Shown: piece after piece, positions 16,123-25,400 of the stretch | Numbering within the stretch: the first letter of the stretch is position 1 | Layout: each line of letters opens with the position of its first letter | Assembly: GCA_028713655.1 (NCBI GenBank) | Contig: JAQTNW010000017.1 | Coordinates: forward strand, 1-64,000 | DNA length: 64,000 nucleotides | Source of the DNA: Candidatus Methylacidiphilales bacterium | Lineage (GTDB): Bacteria; Verrucomicrobiota; Verrucomicrobiia; Methylacidiphilales; JAAUTS01 | Direction of reading: 5' to 3' | Program-made: the position numbers and the translations under genes | The notes under the pieces: generated by a model | What the model was told of the DNA's origin: nothing | Seen by the model: the letters and a program-made list of their open reading frames with translations, nothing else | The model's database searches: none

Positions 16123-18633
16123 ATGAACAATTTTACGCCCAGAGCCCAGCAGGTACTGGCTCTGGCCCGCAAGGAAGCCGACCGGTTTAACCATAACTAT
16201 GTCGGCACCGAACATCTCTTGCTGGGATTGATCAAGCTCGGCCAGGGTGTCGCGGTCAATGTGCTGCAAAAAATGGGGCTGGACCTGGAGACGGTGCGCA
16301 TGGAAGTCGAGAAACAGGTCGGCTCCGGGCCCGACACAAAAATTTCCGGCAATATTCCCTACACTCCGCGCGTGAAAAAGGTGCTGGCGCTCGCGGGCAA
16401 GGAAGCCAAGAACCTGCATCACAGCTATGTGGGCACGGAGCACATCCTGCTCGGACTCTTGCGCGAAGGGGATGGCGTTGCCGCTCGAGTGTTGAAAACC
16501 CTGGACGTGGATCTGGACCGGGCCCGCAACGAGGTGCTCAGGGAGCTCGACCCGAATTTCGAAGCCTCAGAAGGCGAGGAAGAATTTAATGCGGGAGGGA
16601 CCGGGGGCGAATCCCAGCAGGCCGCCGCTGGCGGGAAAAAGGAAGTCAAGACCCCGGCGCTCAAGGCCTTTGGCCGCGACCTGACGGAGCTGGCGTCAAA
16701 AAACGAGCTCGACCCTGTCATCGGCCGAAAGAACGAAATCGAGCGCGTCATCCAGATTCTTTGCCGCCGCACCAAAAACAATCCGGTGCTGATCGGCGAA
16801 GCCGGGGTTGGCAAGACCGCCATCGTCGAGGGGCTGGCCCAGGAAATCATCGCCGGCAATGTGCCGGAATTGCTTCGCGACAAAAAGGTCATCACGCTCG
16901 ACCTCGCGTTGATGGTCGCCGGTACGAAATATCGCGGCCAGTTTGAGGAGCGCATCAAGGCGGTGATGGAGGAAATCCGCAAGTCCAGGAACATTATTTT
17001 GTTCATCGACGAAATGCACACGATCGTCGGGGCAGGTTCCGCCGAGGGCGCCATGGACGCGTCCAACATCATCAAGCCAGCGCTTTCCCGGGGCGAGCTC
17101 CAGTGCATTGGCGCCACCACGATGAATGAGTACCGCAAGTACATCGAAAAGGATTCAGCGTTGGAACGCCGCTTCCAGAGCGTGAAAGTCGATGCCCCCA
17201 GCGTCGATGAAACCATTCTCATCCTCAAGGGCCTGCGCCCGAAATATGAGCAGCATCACCGCGCCAAGATCAGCGACGAGGCCCTGGATCACGCCGCGCG
17301 TCTGAGCGACCGCTATCTGACCGGTCGTTTCCTGCCGGACAAGGCCATCGATATCATGGACGAGGCCGGCGCCCGCGCCCGCATTCAGGCGACCACGCTT
17401 CCTGCCGAATTGAAGGAGCAGGAGGGGGGCATTGATAAAATCCGGGAGGAAAAAGAGGCCGCCATCAAACACCAGGATTTTGAAAAAGCCGCTTCGCTGC
17501 GCGACAAGGAAAAGGCCGCCAAGAGCAACTTTGAAAACCGCATCGCCGAATGGCGCAAGAAGCGGGATGAGCAGGAAGTGCTCGTGAGCGCAGACGACAT
17601 TCTTTCGGTGGTAGCCAAGTGGACCGGCATTCCGCTGACCCGCCTGGAGTCCAAGGAGATGGCAAAACTTTTGAGTATCGGAGACGAACTCCAGGGCAAG
17701 GTGATCGGCCAGGAAGATGCGGTCAATGCGTTGGCCATGGCGCTCCGCCGGTCTCGTGCCGACCTCAAGGACCCGAACCGGCCGATTGGCTCTTTTATTT
17801 TCCTGGGCCCGACCGGCGTGGGCAAGACTCATCTGGCCAAGTCGCTCGCCGAGCATGTTTTTGGAGAAGCCGATGCGCTGATCCAGCTCGACATGAGCGA
17901 GTACATGGAAAAATTCAATGTTTCGCGCCTGGTCGGTTCCCCTCCAGGATACATCGGATACGAGGAAGGAGGCCAGCTCACGGAAAAAGTCCGCCGCCGC
18001 CCGTATTGCGTGGTGCTGTTCGACGAAATCGAAAAGGCGCACCCCGATGTCTGGAACATTCTCCTGCAGATTCTGGAGGACGGACAGATTACCGACAGTC
18101 TTGGGCGCAAGGTGGATTTCCGCAACACGATCATCATCATGACGTCGAATGCCGGCGCCGAGCTCATGCGCAAGCAGAACACGGTGGGGTTTGGCGTGAA
18201 TACGGATGAACAGGCTTACGAAGCGGTGAAGGAAAAACTCCTGGCCGAAGCCAAGAAAGTCTTCAAGCCGGAGTTTCTCAACCGCCTGACCGATATCATC
18301 GTGTTCCATTCGCTCAATCGCGAACATTTGGGCAAGATCGTCAGTCTGGAAATCGAAAAGGTGCAGAAGCGCCTCAAGGCTCGCAACGTCATACTCAAGC
18401 TGGCGCCTGCAGCCAACGAACTTCTGATCGACAAGGGCTACGATCCCGCTTACGGCGCCCGTCCATTGCGCCGGGCCATCGAACGATATTTGGAAGATCC
18501 GATTGCGGAAGAGTTGATTCGCGGCACAATCAAACCCGACTCCGTCGTGCTGGTGGATGCGAAGGACGACAAGCTGACGTTTACGTCCGAAGTCAAGGCC
18601 GGGCCCGAAGCGCCTGCGGCGTCGAAGGGGTGA
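16123..18633 (+). CDS. clpC: ATP-dependent Clp protease ATPase subunit ClpC
   Basis: The AAA+ unfoldase of about 836 residues feeds substrates to ClpP. It has a double Clp-N repeat (FTPRAQQVLALARKEADRFN and later TPRVKKVLALAGKEAKNLHH), a first AAA domain with Walker [14 protein letters not shown], a UVR segment (IREEKEAAIKHQDFEKAASL) typical of ClpC rather than ClpA or ClpB, and a second AAA domain with [14 protein letters not shown]. The start at 16123 is chosen because GGAGAAG stands 5-9 nt before it; ATG 16105 and GTG 16096 are in frame but lack such a site. It is paired with mcsB, so McsB-tagged proteins are its likely clients. A terminator hairpin follows at 18671. Confidence 0.94.
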   Translation: MNNFTPRAQQVLALARKEADRFNHNYVGTEHLLLGLIKLGQGVAVNVLQKMGLDLETVRMEVEKQVGSGPDTKISGNIPYTPRVKKVLALAGKEAKNLHHSYVGTEHILLGLLREGDGVAARVLKTLDVDLDRARNEVLRELDPNFEASEGEEEFNAGGTGGESQQAAAGGKKEVKTPALKAFGRDLTELASKNELDPVIGRKNEIERVIQILCRRTKNNPVLIGEAGVGKTAIVEGLAQEIIAGNVPELLRDKKVITLDLALMVAGTKYRGQFEERIKAVMEEIRKSRNIILFIDEMHTIVGAGSAEGAMDASNIIKPALSRGELQCIGATTMNEYRKYIEKDSALERRFQSVKVDAPSVDETILILKGLRPKYEQHHRAKISDEALDHAARLSDRYLTGRFLPDKAIDIMDEAGARARIQATTLPAELKEQEGGIDKIREEKEAAIKHQDFEKAASLRDKEKAAKSNFENRIAEWRKKRDEQEVLVSADDILSVVAKWTGIPLTRLESKEMAKLLSIGDELQGKVIGQEDAVNALAMALRRSRADLKDPNRPIGSFIFLGPTGVGKTHLAKSLAEHVFGEADALIQLDMSEYMEKFNVSRLVGSPPGYIGYEEGGQLTEKVRRRPYCVVLFDEIEKAHPDVWNILLQILEDGQITDSLGRKVDFRNTIIIMTSNAGAELMRKQNTVGFGVNTDEQAYEAVKEKLLAEAKKVFKPEFLNRLTDIIVFHSLNREHLGKIVSLEIEKVQKRLKARNVILKLAPAANELLIDKGYDPAYGARPLRRAIERYLEDPIAEELIRGTIKPDSVVLVDAKDDKLTFTSEVKAGPEAPAASKG

Positions 18634-18670
18634 GAGGCGGGATAGAAGGAAGGCGGAATTTAGAATTCAG

Positions 18671-18692
18671 AAGCACCTTCGGTGCTTTTCTT
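18671..18692 (+). terminator. Rho-independent terminator after clpC
   Basis: AAGCACC and GGTGCTT form a 7-bp stem around a TTC loop, followed by TTCTT. It lies 38 bp after the clpC stop and before a possible -10 box for the next gene. Confidence 0.75.
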
Positions 18693-18719
18693 AAGAACTC
18701 GCACTCATTCCCACTTGTG

Positions 18720-18725
18720 TATAAT
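18720..18725 (+). promoter_or_regulatory. Candidate -10 box for the permease gene
   Basis: A perfect TATAAT stands between the clpC terminator and the permease start. No good -35 hexamer is seen at 16-18 bp upstream, so this is a weak call. Confidence 0.35.
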
Positions 18726-18760
18726 GGAGAGCTTAATAGAGGGGATTAGGTCTCGCCAGG

Positions 18761-18780
18761 TTCAAGCAGTTCTGCTTGAA
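18761..18780. promoter_or_regulatory. Perfect inverted repeat just before the permease gene
   Basis: TTCAAGCAGTTCTGCTTGAA is a 9-bp inverted repeat around TT. It ends 8 nt before the permease start codon, where the ribosome site would be, and downstream of a TATAAT. It could be a repressor operator or an mRNA hairpin that shields the start. Confidence 0.5.
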
Positions 18781-18788
18781 CAATACGC

Positions 18789-20330
18789 ATGAAAATTCCT
18801 GGGCTGGTCAAGGGTGATATCGACGGCTTTTTCGGCCTCTTCATCGATAATCTGCTGCAGCTTTTGTTGATCGCCACCCTGTGCCCGCTTATCTGCGGGT
18901 TTCCCGCCGAGTTTGTCACCCACCGCATTTTGCCGGCGGCGGCGCTGTCGATCCTGGTGGGCAATTTGTTTTATTCATGGCAGGCGCGACGTCTGGCGCA
19001 GCGCACGGGCCGCGACGATGTGACGGCGCTGCCGTATGGAATCAATACGGTAACGCTAATCGCGAACATCTTCCTGATCATGGGGCCGATTTACCATGCC
19101 ACCGGTGACTTCCATCTCGCGTGGAAGGCCGGGTTGTTCGCCTGTTTTTGGAGCGGCATCATGGAGATCATCGGCGCGTTTGCAGGGGATTCGCTTCGTC
19201 GCCGCACGCCGAGGGCGGCGATGCTTTCGGCCCTGGCGGGTGTGGCCATCACGTTTATTGCCATGGGCTTCGTATTTCAAATTTTCGCCTCACCCGCCAC
19301 CGCGCTGATCCCGATGTTGTTGATTGTGGGGTTCTATGCCTCGGGCACCAAGTTGCCGCTGGGGATTCCGGGCGGACTGCTGGCTGTCGGCGTGGGTGTG
19401 ATTATTGCATGGGGATTGCGGTTTGCGGGTTTTGAAAGCTTTCATCCGATTTCGGGTGCGCTCCAATTCGGGCTTCATCTACCGGTCCCTGTTTTTGGAG
19501 AGCTGTGGGGTATCCTGACGCAGCCAATCGGGTGGAAATATTTGTCTGTGATCCTGCCGATGGGATTTTTTGGCGTGATTGGATCGTTGCAATGTCTCGA
19601 AAGCGCCGCCGCTGCCGGGGACCATTATGAAACCCGGTCGTCCCTGTTGATGAATGGCGTTGGATCGTTGGTGGCTGCCTGTTTTGGCAGCGCGTTTGCC
19701 ACGACGATTTACATCGGTCATCCCGGCTGGAAAGCCATCGGCGCGCGCCATGCCTATTCCGCGATCAACGGGGCTGTGATTGCCGCGTTGTGCGTAACGG
19801 GCGCGTTGACGGCTATTCTGAAAGTGGTTCCGATGGAGGCGGCGCTCGGCATATTGCTCTGGATCGGCCTGATCATCATGGCTCAGTCGTTTCAGGAAGT
19901 GCCGAGGCAGCACGCATTGGCCGTGGCTTTTGGTTTGGTGCCGGCCCTAGCCGCATGGGCGTTGCTGCTGATCGAAACATCGCTCCGGGTTGCGGGCAGC
20001 AGTTTGTTTGAGGCTGCGCCAAAGTTTGGAAATACGCTTTATATCCACGGCGTGATGGCGCTGAGCCAAGGATTTTTGCTTTCGTCGATGATCTTTGCCG
20101 CGATCCTCGTGTTTACCATGGAGCGGAAATTGATCTCCGCCGGCCTTTGGACATTGGTGGCCTCCGTATTGTCAGGCGTGGGGCTCATTCACGCCTACAC
20201 CCTGGCGCCGGAGGGCGTTCAAAACAAGTTCGGCTGGCTGGCGGCCCCGGATTTTTTCTGGTGCTACCTGGCCGTCGGGCTTGCCTTGCTGGCGCTGGGT
20301 TGGGCGAAAGCCCGGCAGGCGCGGGGGTAG
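18789..20330 (+). CDS. NCS2/AGZA-like xanthine-uracil type permease
   Basis: The 513-residue membrane protein has about 12-14 hydrophobic segments. RTGRDDVTALPYGINTVTLI (about 74-93) matches the conserved loop of the AGZA branch of NCS2 nucleobase transporters (T-A-x-P-x-G-I/M-N). A later QCLESAAAAGDHYETRSSLL is the counterpart of the E-S-A motif in the substrate helix. The classical members take up purines or xanthine with protons, but this sequence is distant and the substrate is uncertain. The gene stands alone between the clpC terminator and the convergent sodA. Confidence 0.8.
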   Translation: MKIPGLVKGDIDGFFGLFIDNLLQLLLIATLCPLICGFPAEFVTHRILPAAALSILVGNLFYSWQARRLAQRTGRDDVTALPYGINTVTLIANIFLIMGPIYHATGDFHLAWKAGLFACFWSGIMEIIGAFAGDSLRRRTPRAAMLSALAGVAITFIAMGFVFQIFASPATALIPMLLIVGFYASGTKLPLGIPGGLLAVGVGVIIAWGLRFAGFESFHPISGALQFGLHLPVPVFGELWGILTQPIGWKYLSVILPMGFFGVIGSLQCLESAAAAGDHYETRSSLLMNGVGSLVAACFGSAFATTIYIGHPGWKAIGARHAYSAINGAVIAALCVTGALTAILKVVPMEAALGILLWIGLIIMAQSFQEVPRQHALAVAFGLVPALAAWALLLIETSLRVAGSSLFEAAPKFGNTLYIHGVMALSQGFLLSSMIFAAILVFTMERKLISAGLWTLVASVLSGVGLIHAYTLAPEGVQNKFGWLAAPDFFWCYLAVGLALLALGWAKARQARG

Positions 20331-20332
20331 GT

Positions 20333-20354
20333 GGGACGACACGGGGGCCGTCCC
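20333..20354. terminator. Hairpin between convergent permease and sodA genes
   Basis: GGGACG (20333-20338) pairs with CGTCCC (20349-20354) in the 39-bp gap between two convergent stops. There is no T-run, so termination here is only suggested by position. Confidence 0.35.
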
Positions 20355-20369
20355 TCCAACCTGCCGCGT

Positions 20370-20984
20370 TTATTTCTTAACCGCGCCGTAGATCTTGCCG
20401 ATCTCGTCCCAGTTTAGAACGTTCCAGATCGCCTTGAGATAATCCGGACGGCGGTTCTGATATTTGAGATAATAGGCGTGCTCCCAGACATCGACGCCGA
20501 AGACCGGCTTGTGGCCGTCCATCAAAGGACTGTCCTGGTTGGCGGTGGAGATGACAGACAATTTTCCGCCGCCGTCCACAATGAGCCAGGCCCAGCCGCT
20601 GCCAAAGCGCGTGGCACCGGCCTTTTCAATGGCTTCTTTCAACGCATCCGTGCTTCCAAACGCTGCCTTAATGTCGTCCGCCAGCTTGCCTTTGGGCTCT
20701 TTGGCACCGCCGGGGGTGAGGATTTTCCAGAACAGGGAGTGGTTGGCATGGCCGCCGCCGTTGTTGCGGACAGCCGTGCGGATGGCTTCCGGCACAGCGG
20801 AGAGATTGCCAATCAAATCTTCAACCGACTTTGACGCCAGTTCCGGGGCCGACTCGAGAGCCTTGTTCAGGTTGGTGACGTAGGCCGCATGGTGCTTGTC
20901 GTGGTGGATTTCCATCGTTTGGGTATCGATGTAGGGTTCCAGCGCATTTTTCGCATACGGTAAATCAGGGAGTGTATAAGCCAT
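20370..20984 (-). CDS. sodA: Superoxide dismutase, Mn/Fe family, probably Mn
   Basis: The 204-residue protein converts superoxide to H2O2 and O2 in the cytoplasm. The metal ligands are visible: His27 in MEIHHDKHH, His82 in [10 protein letters not shown], and Asp165 and His169 in [12 protein letters not shown]. The Gln that hydrogen-bonds the metal-bound water comes from the C-terminal half ([10 protein letters not shown]), as in Mn enzymes, rather than from the N-terminal half as in Fe enzymes. The length is standard. An imperfect 12-13-bp inverted repeat lies in its 5' leader at 21043-21087. The gene is convergent with the permease and divergent from the PHP phosphatase gene. Confidence 0.95.
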   Translation of the reverse strand: MAYTLPDLPYAKNALEPYIDTQTMEIHHDKHHAAYVTNLNKALESAPELASKSVEDLIGNLSAVPEAIRTAVRNNGGGHANHSLFWKILTPGGAKEPKGKLADDIKAAFGSTDALKEAIEKAGATRFGSGWAWLIVDGGGKLSVISTANQDSPLMDGHKPVFGVDVWEHAYYLKYQNRRPDYLKAIWNVLNWDEIGKIYGAVKK

Positions 20985-21042
20985 AACTGTTGCTTTCTTT
21001 GTTGTTGTATTTGGTTTTTACAAAGGTTGAGAAAGCTAAAAT

Positions 21043-21087
21043 AAACCAAAGAACGCAAGCCGCAAGGGGGAAAATCGTTCTTGGTTT
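21043..21087. promoter_or_regulatory. Imperfect inverted repeat in the sodA leader
   Basis: AAACCAAAGAACG (21043-21055) and CGTTCTTGGTTT (21076-21087) pair with one bulged base around a 20-nt loop. The structure lies 59-103 bp upstream of the sodA start and 84 bp before the divergent phosphatase start. Confidence 0.4.
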
Positions 21088-21170
21088 CACGTTCCAGGTT
21101 CTTTGTGGGTTTGAGCTTAAAAATCGATTGCACGATGCGGGTCTAAACTCCAGCTTGATGCCGAATAAAT

Positions 21171-21989
21171 ATGTCAAACCGTCTGCTTTATGAAACCCAC
21201 ATGCACACGCCGCTGTGCAAACACGCGGAAGGATTGCCGGGCGAATATGCCGCCGTGGCCGAAGGCCGCGGTTTAAAAGGCATTATCGTCACCTGCCACA
21301 GCCCCATGCCCGGCGGCTTTTCCGCCTCGGTGCGGATGGAATCGGAACAGTTCAACGAGTATGTCGCGCTGGTTGCGCAAGCCCGGAAGGAATGGGAGGG
21401 ACGCATCGACATCCGCCTGGGGCTCGAGAGCGATTATTTTCCGGGGATGGAGGGCTGGCTTGAAGAACTGCATGGGCGCGCAACATTCCACTACATCCTG
21501 GGGTCCGTGCATCCGCAGATCCGCGAATACCTGGCAAAATTTTTCAAGGGCGACTGGACGGAGTTTTACCGCCAATATTACCGGCATCTGGCCGATGCGG
21601 CGGAAACGGGACTTTTCGATTGTTTGTCGCATCCTGACATTGTGAAAAACCAGGGCGCGGAATTCTGGAATGTGGTGGAGTTGATGCCGGAAATCAAAAA
21701 GGCGCTGGACCGGATCGCCGCCACGGGGATTGCCATGGAACTCAACACCTCGGGCGTGAACAAAAAGGTGGCGGAGATGAATCCCGGCCGGGAAATTTTG
21801 CGCGAGATCCGGGAAAGAGGCATCCCGGTGGTGGTCGGTGGCGACGCGCATGAGCCGGAACGCGCGGGGGACGGATTCATAAAGGCCCTGACAATTCTAA
21901 AAGAGGAGCGGTTCGAATCCGTGAGTTATTTCCTGGACCGCAAACGGGTTGAAATTCCGCTGGATGCGGCCCTGGCGAGTCTGCGATAA
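21171..21989 (+). CDS. PHP-domain histidinol-phosphatase (HisJ/HisK type)
   Basis: The 272-residue TIM-barrel-like PHP protein removes phosphate from histidinol phosphate, the penultimate step of histidine synthesis. The metal site begins with HMHTPLCKHAEG (first PHP motif HxH), and continues with GLESDYFPG, LGSVHPQI, LSHPDIVK and GGDAHEPERAG, covering all PHP metal motifs. The layout fits the bacterial HisK/YtvP group; other PHP phosphoesterases are possible, and no his gene lies nearby. The start at 21171 (MSNRLLYETHMHT) leaves the catalytic motif at residue 10, as in the family. Confidence 0.85.
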   Translation: MSNRLLYETHMHTPLCKHAEGLPGEYAAVAEGRGLKGIIVTCHSPMPGGFSASVRMESEQFNEYVALVAQARKEWEGRIDIRLGLESDYFPGMEGWLEELHGRATFHYILGSVHPQIREYLAKFFKGDWTEFYRQYYRHLADAAETGLFDCLSHPDIVKNQGAEFWNVVELMPEIKKALDRIAATGIAMELNTSGVNKKVAEMNPGREILREIRERGIPVVVGGDAHEPERAGDGFIKALTILKEERFESVSYFLDRKRVEIPLDAALASLR

Positions 21990-22000
21990 TCGCAGGCGTC

Positions 22001-22390
22001 ATGCCACGAGATGATTTTAAAAAACGCTGCCGCAGCCTGGGTGTCAACCCGGCCGATTTCGAGGAATCGTTTTGCCGTTCCTCCGGCCCGGGCGGGCAGA
22101 ATGTAAACAAGGTTTCCACGGCTGTGGAATTCAGGCACAGGCCGAGCGGCCTTGCCGTGTCGGTGCAGGATTCCCGTTTTCAAGCGCAGAACCGCAGGCT
22201 GGCCCGTGAACGATTGCTGGACCTCATTGAAAGCCGTCGGCAGGAACGCACCCAGATGCGATTGGCGGCCCAGGCCAAAGCGCGGCGGCAACGGGCCCGG
22301 AGATCGGCGGGAACCAAGCGCGAACTGGTGGCGGGGAAGCGCGTTCGTTCCGCCATTAAGCAAAATCGCCGCCGTCCGTCCGAGGATTAG
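22001..22390 (+). CDS. RF-1 domain (GGQ) peptidyl-tRNA hydrolase-like protein
   Basis: The 129-residue basic protein holds the catalytic domain of class I release factors alone: CRSSGPGGQNVNKVSTAVEF with the GGQ loop at about 31-33. It has no codon-recognition domain. The tail is rich in Arg, Lys and Gln, as in ArfB and mitochondrial C12orf65, where the tail enters the mRNA channel or contacts rRNA. It should therefore hydrolyse peptidyl-tRNA on stalled ribosomes. The sequence before the GGQ (VNPADFEESF) is closer to the C12orf65-type proteins than to ArfB. It follows the PHP phosphatase gene by 11 bp on the same strand. Confidence 0.87.
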   Translation: MPRDDFKKRCRSLGVNPADFEESFCRSSGPGGQNVNKVSTAVEFRHRPSGLAVSVQDSRFQAQNRRLARERLLDLIESRRQERTQMRLAAQAKARRQRARRSAGTKRELVAGKRVRSAIKQNRRRPSED

Positions 22391-22495
22391 CCCGCCTAAA
22401 GTCAGGGCCGCACGGCCAAACTCTGTTATTAATACAAGCCAGCAACCTGTCATTGCTATTGTTTGTAGGGGAAACTCCATTTAATTTGCACCCAT

Positions 22496-25400
22496 ATGAA
22501 ATCCGGCTCTCATGCCAAACTGCCTGCCAAATCCAGGCCGCCCAGCGCCTCCAGCCCGTCTTTTATTCCCATTAAAAAACTGCTGGTTGCCAACCGCAGC
22601 GAAATCGCCATCCGGATTTTTCGTTCGGCCACCGAGCTCGGATTGCGTACCGTGGCCATTTATGCGGAAGAAGACCGCTTTTCCATGCACCGCTTCAAGG
22701 CGGACGAGGCCTATCAACTGGATAAAAGCAAGGGGCCGGTCGGGGCCTATCTCGACATCAACGGCATCATTGCCCTGGCGGTCGAGAAAGGCGTGGATGC
22801 CATTCATCCCGGCTACGGCTTTCTCTCGGAAAATCCCGCTTTCGCGCGGGCCTGCCAGTCAGCCGGAATTGTTTTCGTCGGGCCCAAACCCGAATTGCTG
22901 GAGTTGATGGGCGACAAAGTGGCGGCGCGCGCGCTGGTTGAAAAGCTCAAGCTCCCGACTTTGCCCGGAACCAAGGATCCGATTTCAAACCGGAAAAAAG
23001 CGCTGCAAGCCGCAAAACAAATCGGCTTTCCGCTCATGATCAAAGCGGCATTCGGCGGCGGTGGCCGCGGCATGCGCGTGGTGCAAAAGGAGTCCGACCT
23101 GGACCGCCTGCTCGACGAAGCCCAAACCGAGGCCGACCGCGCCTTTGGCAATCCCGCCGTTTTTTTGGAAAAATTCATTTCACGGGCGAAACACCTGGAA
23201 GTGCAGATTCTCGGCGACAAGCACGGCAATGTGGTACATCTCTACGAGCGCGATTGCTCGATCCAGCGCCGGCACCAGAAGGCAGTGGAAATAGCGCCCT
23301 CCGTCGGAATCGACGAAAGTATCCGCCAGGAACTGTTTAACGCCTCGGTGGCGATAGCAAGCGAAGTCGGATATGACAACGCGGGAACCATCGAGTTCCT
23401 CTATGACGCGGACCAGAAGGAATGGTTCTTCATCGAAATGAACCCGCGCATCCAGGTGGAGCATACGGTCACGGAAGAAATCACCAACATCGACATCGTC
23501 CGCTCGCAGATTCTCATCGCGCAGGGCCATCCGTTGCACGGAACCGAGGCGGGCATTCCGGCGCAGGAGGAAATCCCCTGCATCGGCAACGCCATCCAGT
23601 GCCGTGTTACGACCGAGGACCCCGGAAACGGGTTCACTCCGGACTATGGCGAGATACTGACCTACCGCTCGGCGGCCGGATTCGGCATCCGCCTTGACGG
23701 AGGAATGGCCACGGCTGGAGCGGTCATCACGCCGTTCTATGATTCGCTCCTGGTGAAAATCACCGCGCATGGAAAAAACTTCCCGATCGTTCTGCAGCGC
23801 ATGGAACGTTCCCTGCGCGAATTCCGCATCCGCGGGGTCAAGACCAACATTCCCTTTTTGGAAAACGTCATTCTCAACGAAACGTTCCGGGCCGGCCAGG
23901 CAACCACGCGGCTCATTGACAGTACGCCCGAACTGTTTGAGTTCAAACCGCGCAAGGACCGGGCGACCCGGTTGCTCGCTTTTTTGGGTGAAGTGATCGT
24001 CAACGGGAACCCGCACGCCAAGGGATTCAAACCGGTAAAAATTCCCGCTGAAGCGATCCTGCCGAAGTTTGACCACAAACAGGAACCGCCGCCCGGCTCC
24101 CGGCAGCGGCTGCTCGAACTCGGCCCCCGGAAATTTTGCGACTGGGTGCTTGCGCAGAAGCAGTTGCTTCTTACCGACACGACATTCCGCGACGCGCATC
24201 AGTCCCTGCTGGCCACCCGGGTCCGGACGTATGACATGGCAGCGGTGGCCGACGCCGTGGCGCGGCTGACGCCACAGTTGTTCAGCCTGGAGATGTGGGG
24301 CGGGGCAACCTTTGACACAGCCATGCGTTTTTTGCATGAAGATCCCTGGGACCGTCTGCGCCTTTTGCGAGCCCGGGTTCCGAACATCTGCTTCCAGATG
24401 CTGTTCCGCGGTTCCAACGCGGTGGGTTATTCCAATTATCCTGACAATGTGGTGGCGGGATTTGTCAAGCATGCGGCGGAGGAAGGCATCGACATCTTCC
24501 GCATCTTCGACTCCCTGAATTACGCTCCCAACCTGAAGGTTGGAATGGAAGCGGCGCTGAAAACGCATGCCATTTGCGAGGCGGCAATCTGTTATACCGG
24601 CAACATCCTGGACCCGAAGAGGGACAAATATCCGCTCAAGTATTATGTGAAGTTTGCGAAGGAGCTGGAGCGCATGGGGGCGCACATGCTGGCCATCAAG
24701 GACATGGCCGGATTGTGCAGGCCGCATGCCGCCTACAAACTGGTCAAGGCCCTCAAGGAAGAAATCGGCATCCCCATTCATTTCCACACGCACGACACCA
24801 GCGGAATCAATGCGGCCTCGATTTTGCAGGCGGCCGAGGCGGGCGTGGACGTCGCGGACGCCGCCATCGCTTCCATGTCCGGCTCCACAAGCCAGCCGAA
24901 TCTCAATTCCATTGTCGCGGCCCTGCAATTCCATCGCAGGGACACCGGGCTGGATTTGGATACCTTGAACGAATTTTCAGACTATTGGGAGCAGATCCGG
25001 ACGTATTACGAGCCTTTCGACACCGCGCCCGGCTCCGGTTCCGCCGAAGTCTATCTGCATGAAATGCCCGGCGGCCAATACACCAACCTGAAGGAGCAGG
25101 CGGCGAGCATGGACATCGCGCATCGCTGGTCCGAGATCGCCCGCTGCTATGCGGACGTGAATAAATTGTTAGGCGACATTGTCAAGGTGACGCCCAGCAG
25201 CAAGGTCGTCGGCGACCTGACCATGTTCCTGATTACGCGCGGCATTCAGCCCAAGGACGTGCCCAATCTGCCGCCCGGAACGGACTTTCCGGAATCGGTA
25301 ATCGACATGCTTGCCGGCGGACTGGGCCAGCCCTTGGGCGGGTGGCCGAAGAAGCTGCAAAAAACCGTCCTGGGCAGCCGCAAGCCGTTGAAAGGCCGTC

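Noticed and set aside
17155-18327. 390-codon minus-strand frame inside clpC
   Set aside because: It is the antisense of a highly conserved AAA+ gene whose codon bias keeps the opposite frame open; no start signal and no recognisable domain.
18634-18788. CIRCE or CtsR-type operator near mcsB-clpC or the permease
   Set aside because: No TTAGCACTC/GAGTGCTAA pair and no CtsR heptanucleotide repeat was found here or before mcsB.
21905-21925. TTCGAATCC resembling a tRNA T-loop
   Set aside because: It lies inside the PHP phosphatase coding sequence and no cloverleaf can be formed around it.
23180-24934. 584-codon minus-strand frame inside pyruvate carboxylase
   Set aside because: It is purely antisense to conserved carboxylase domains; the translation has no coherent hydrophobic or domain pattern.
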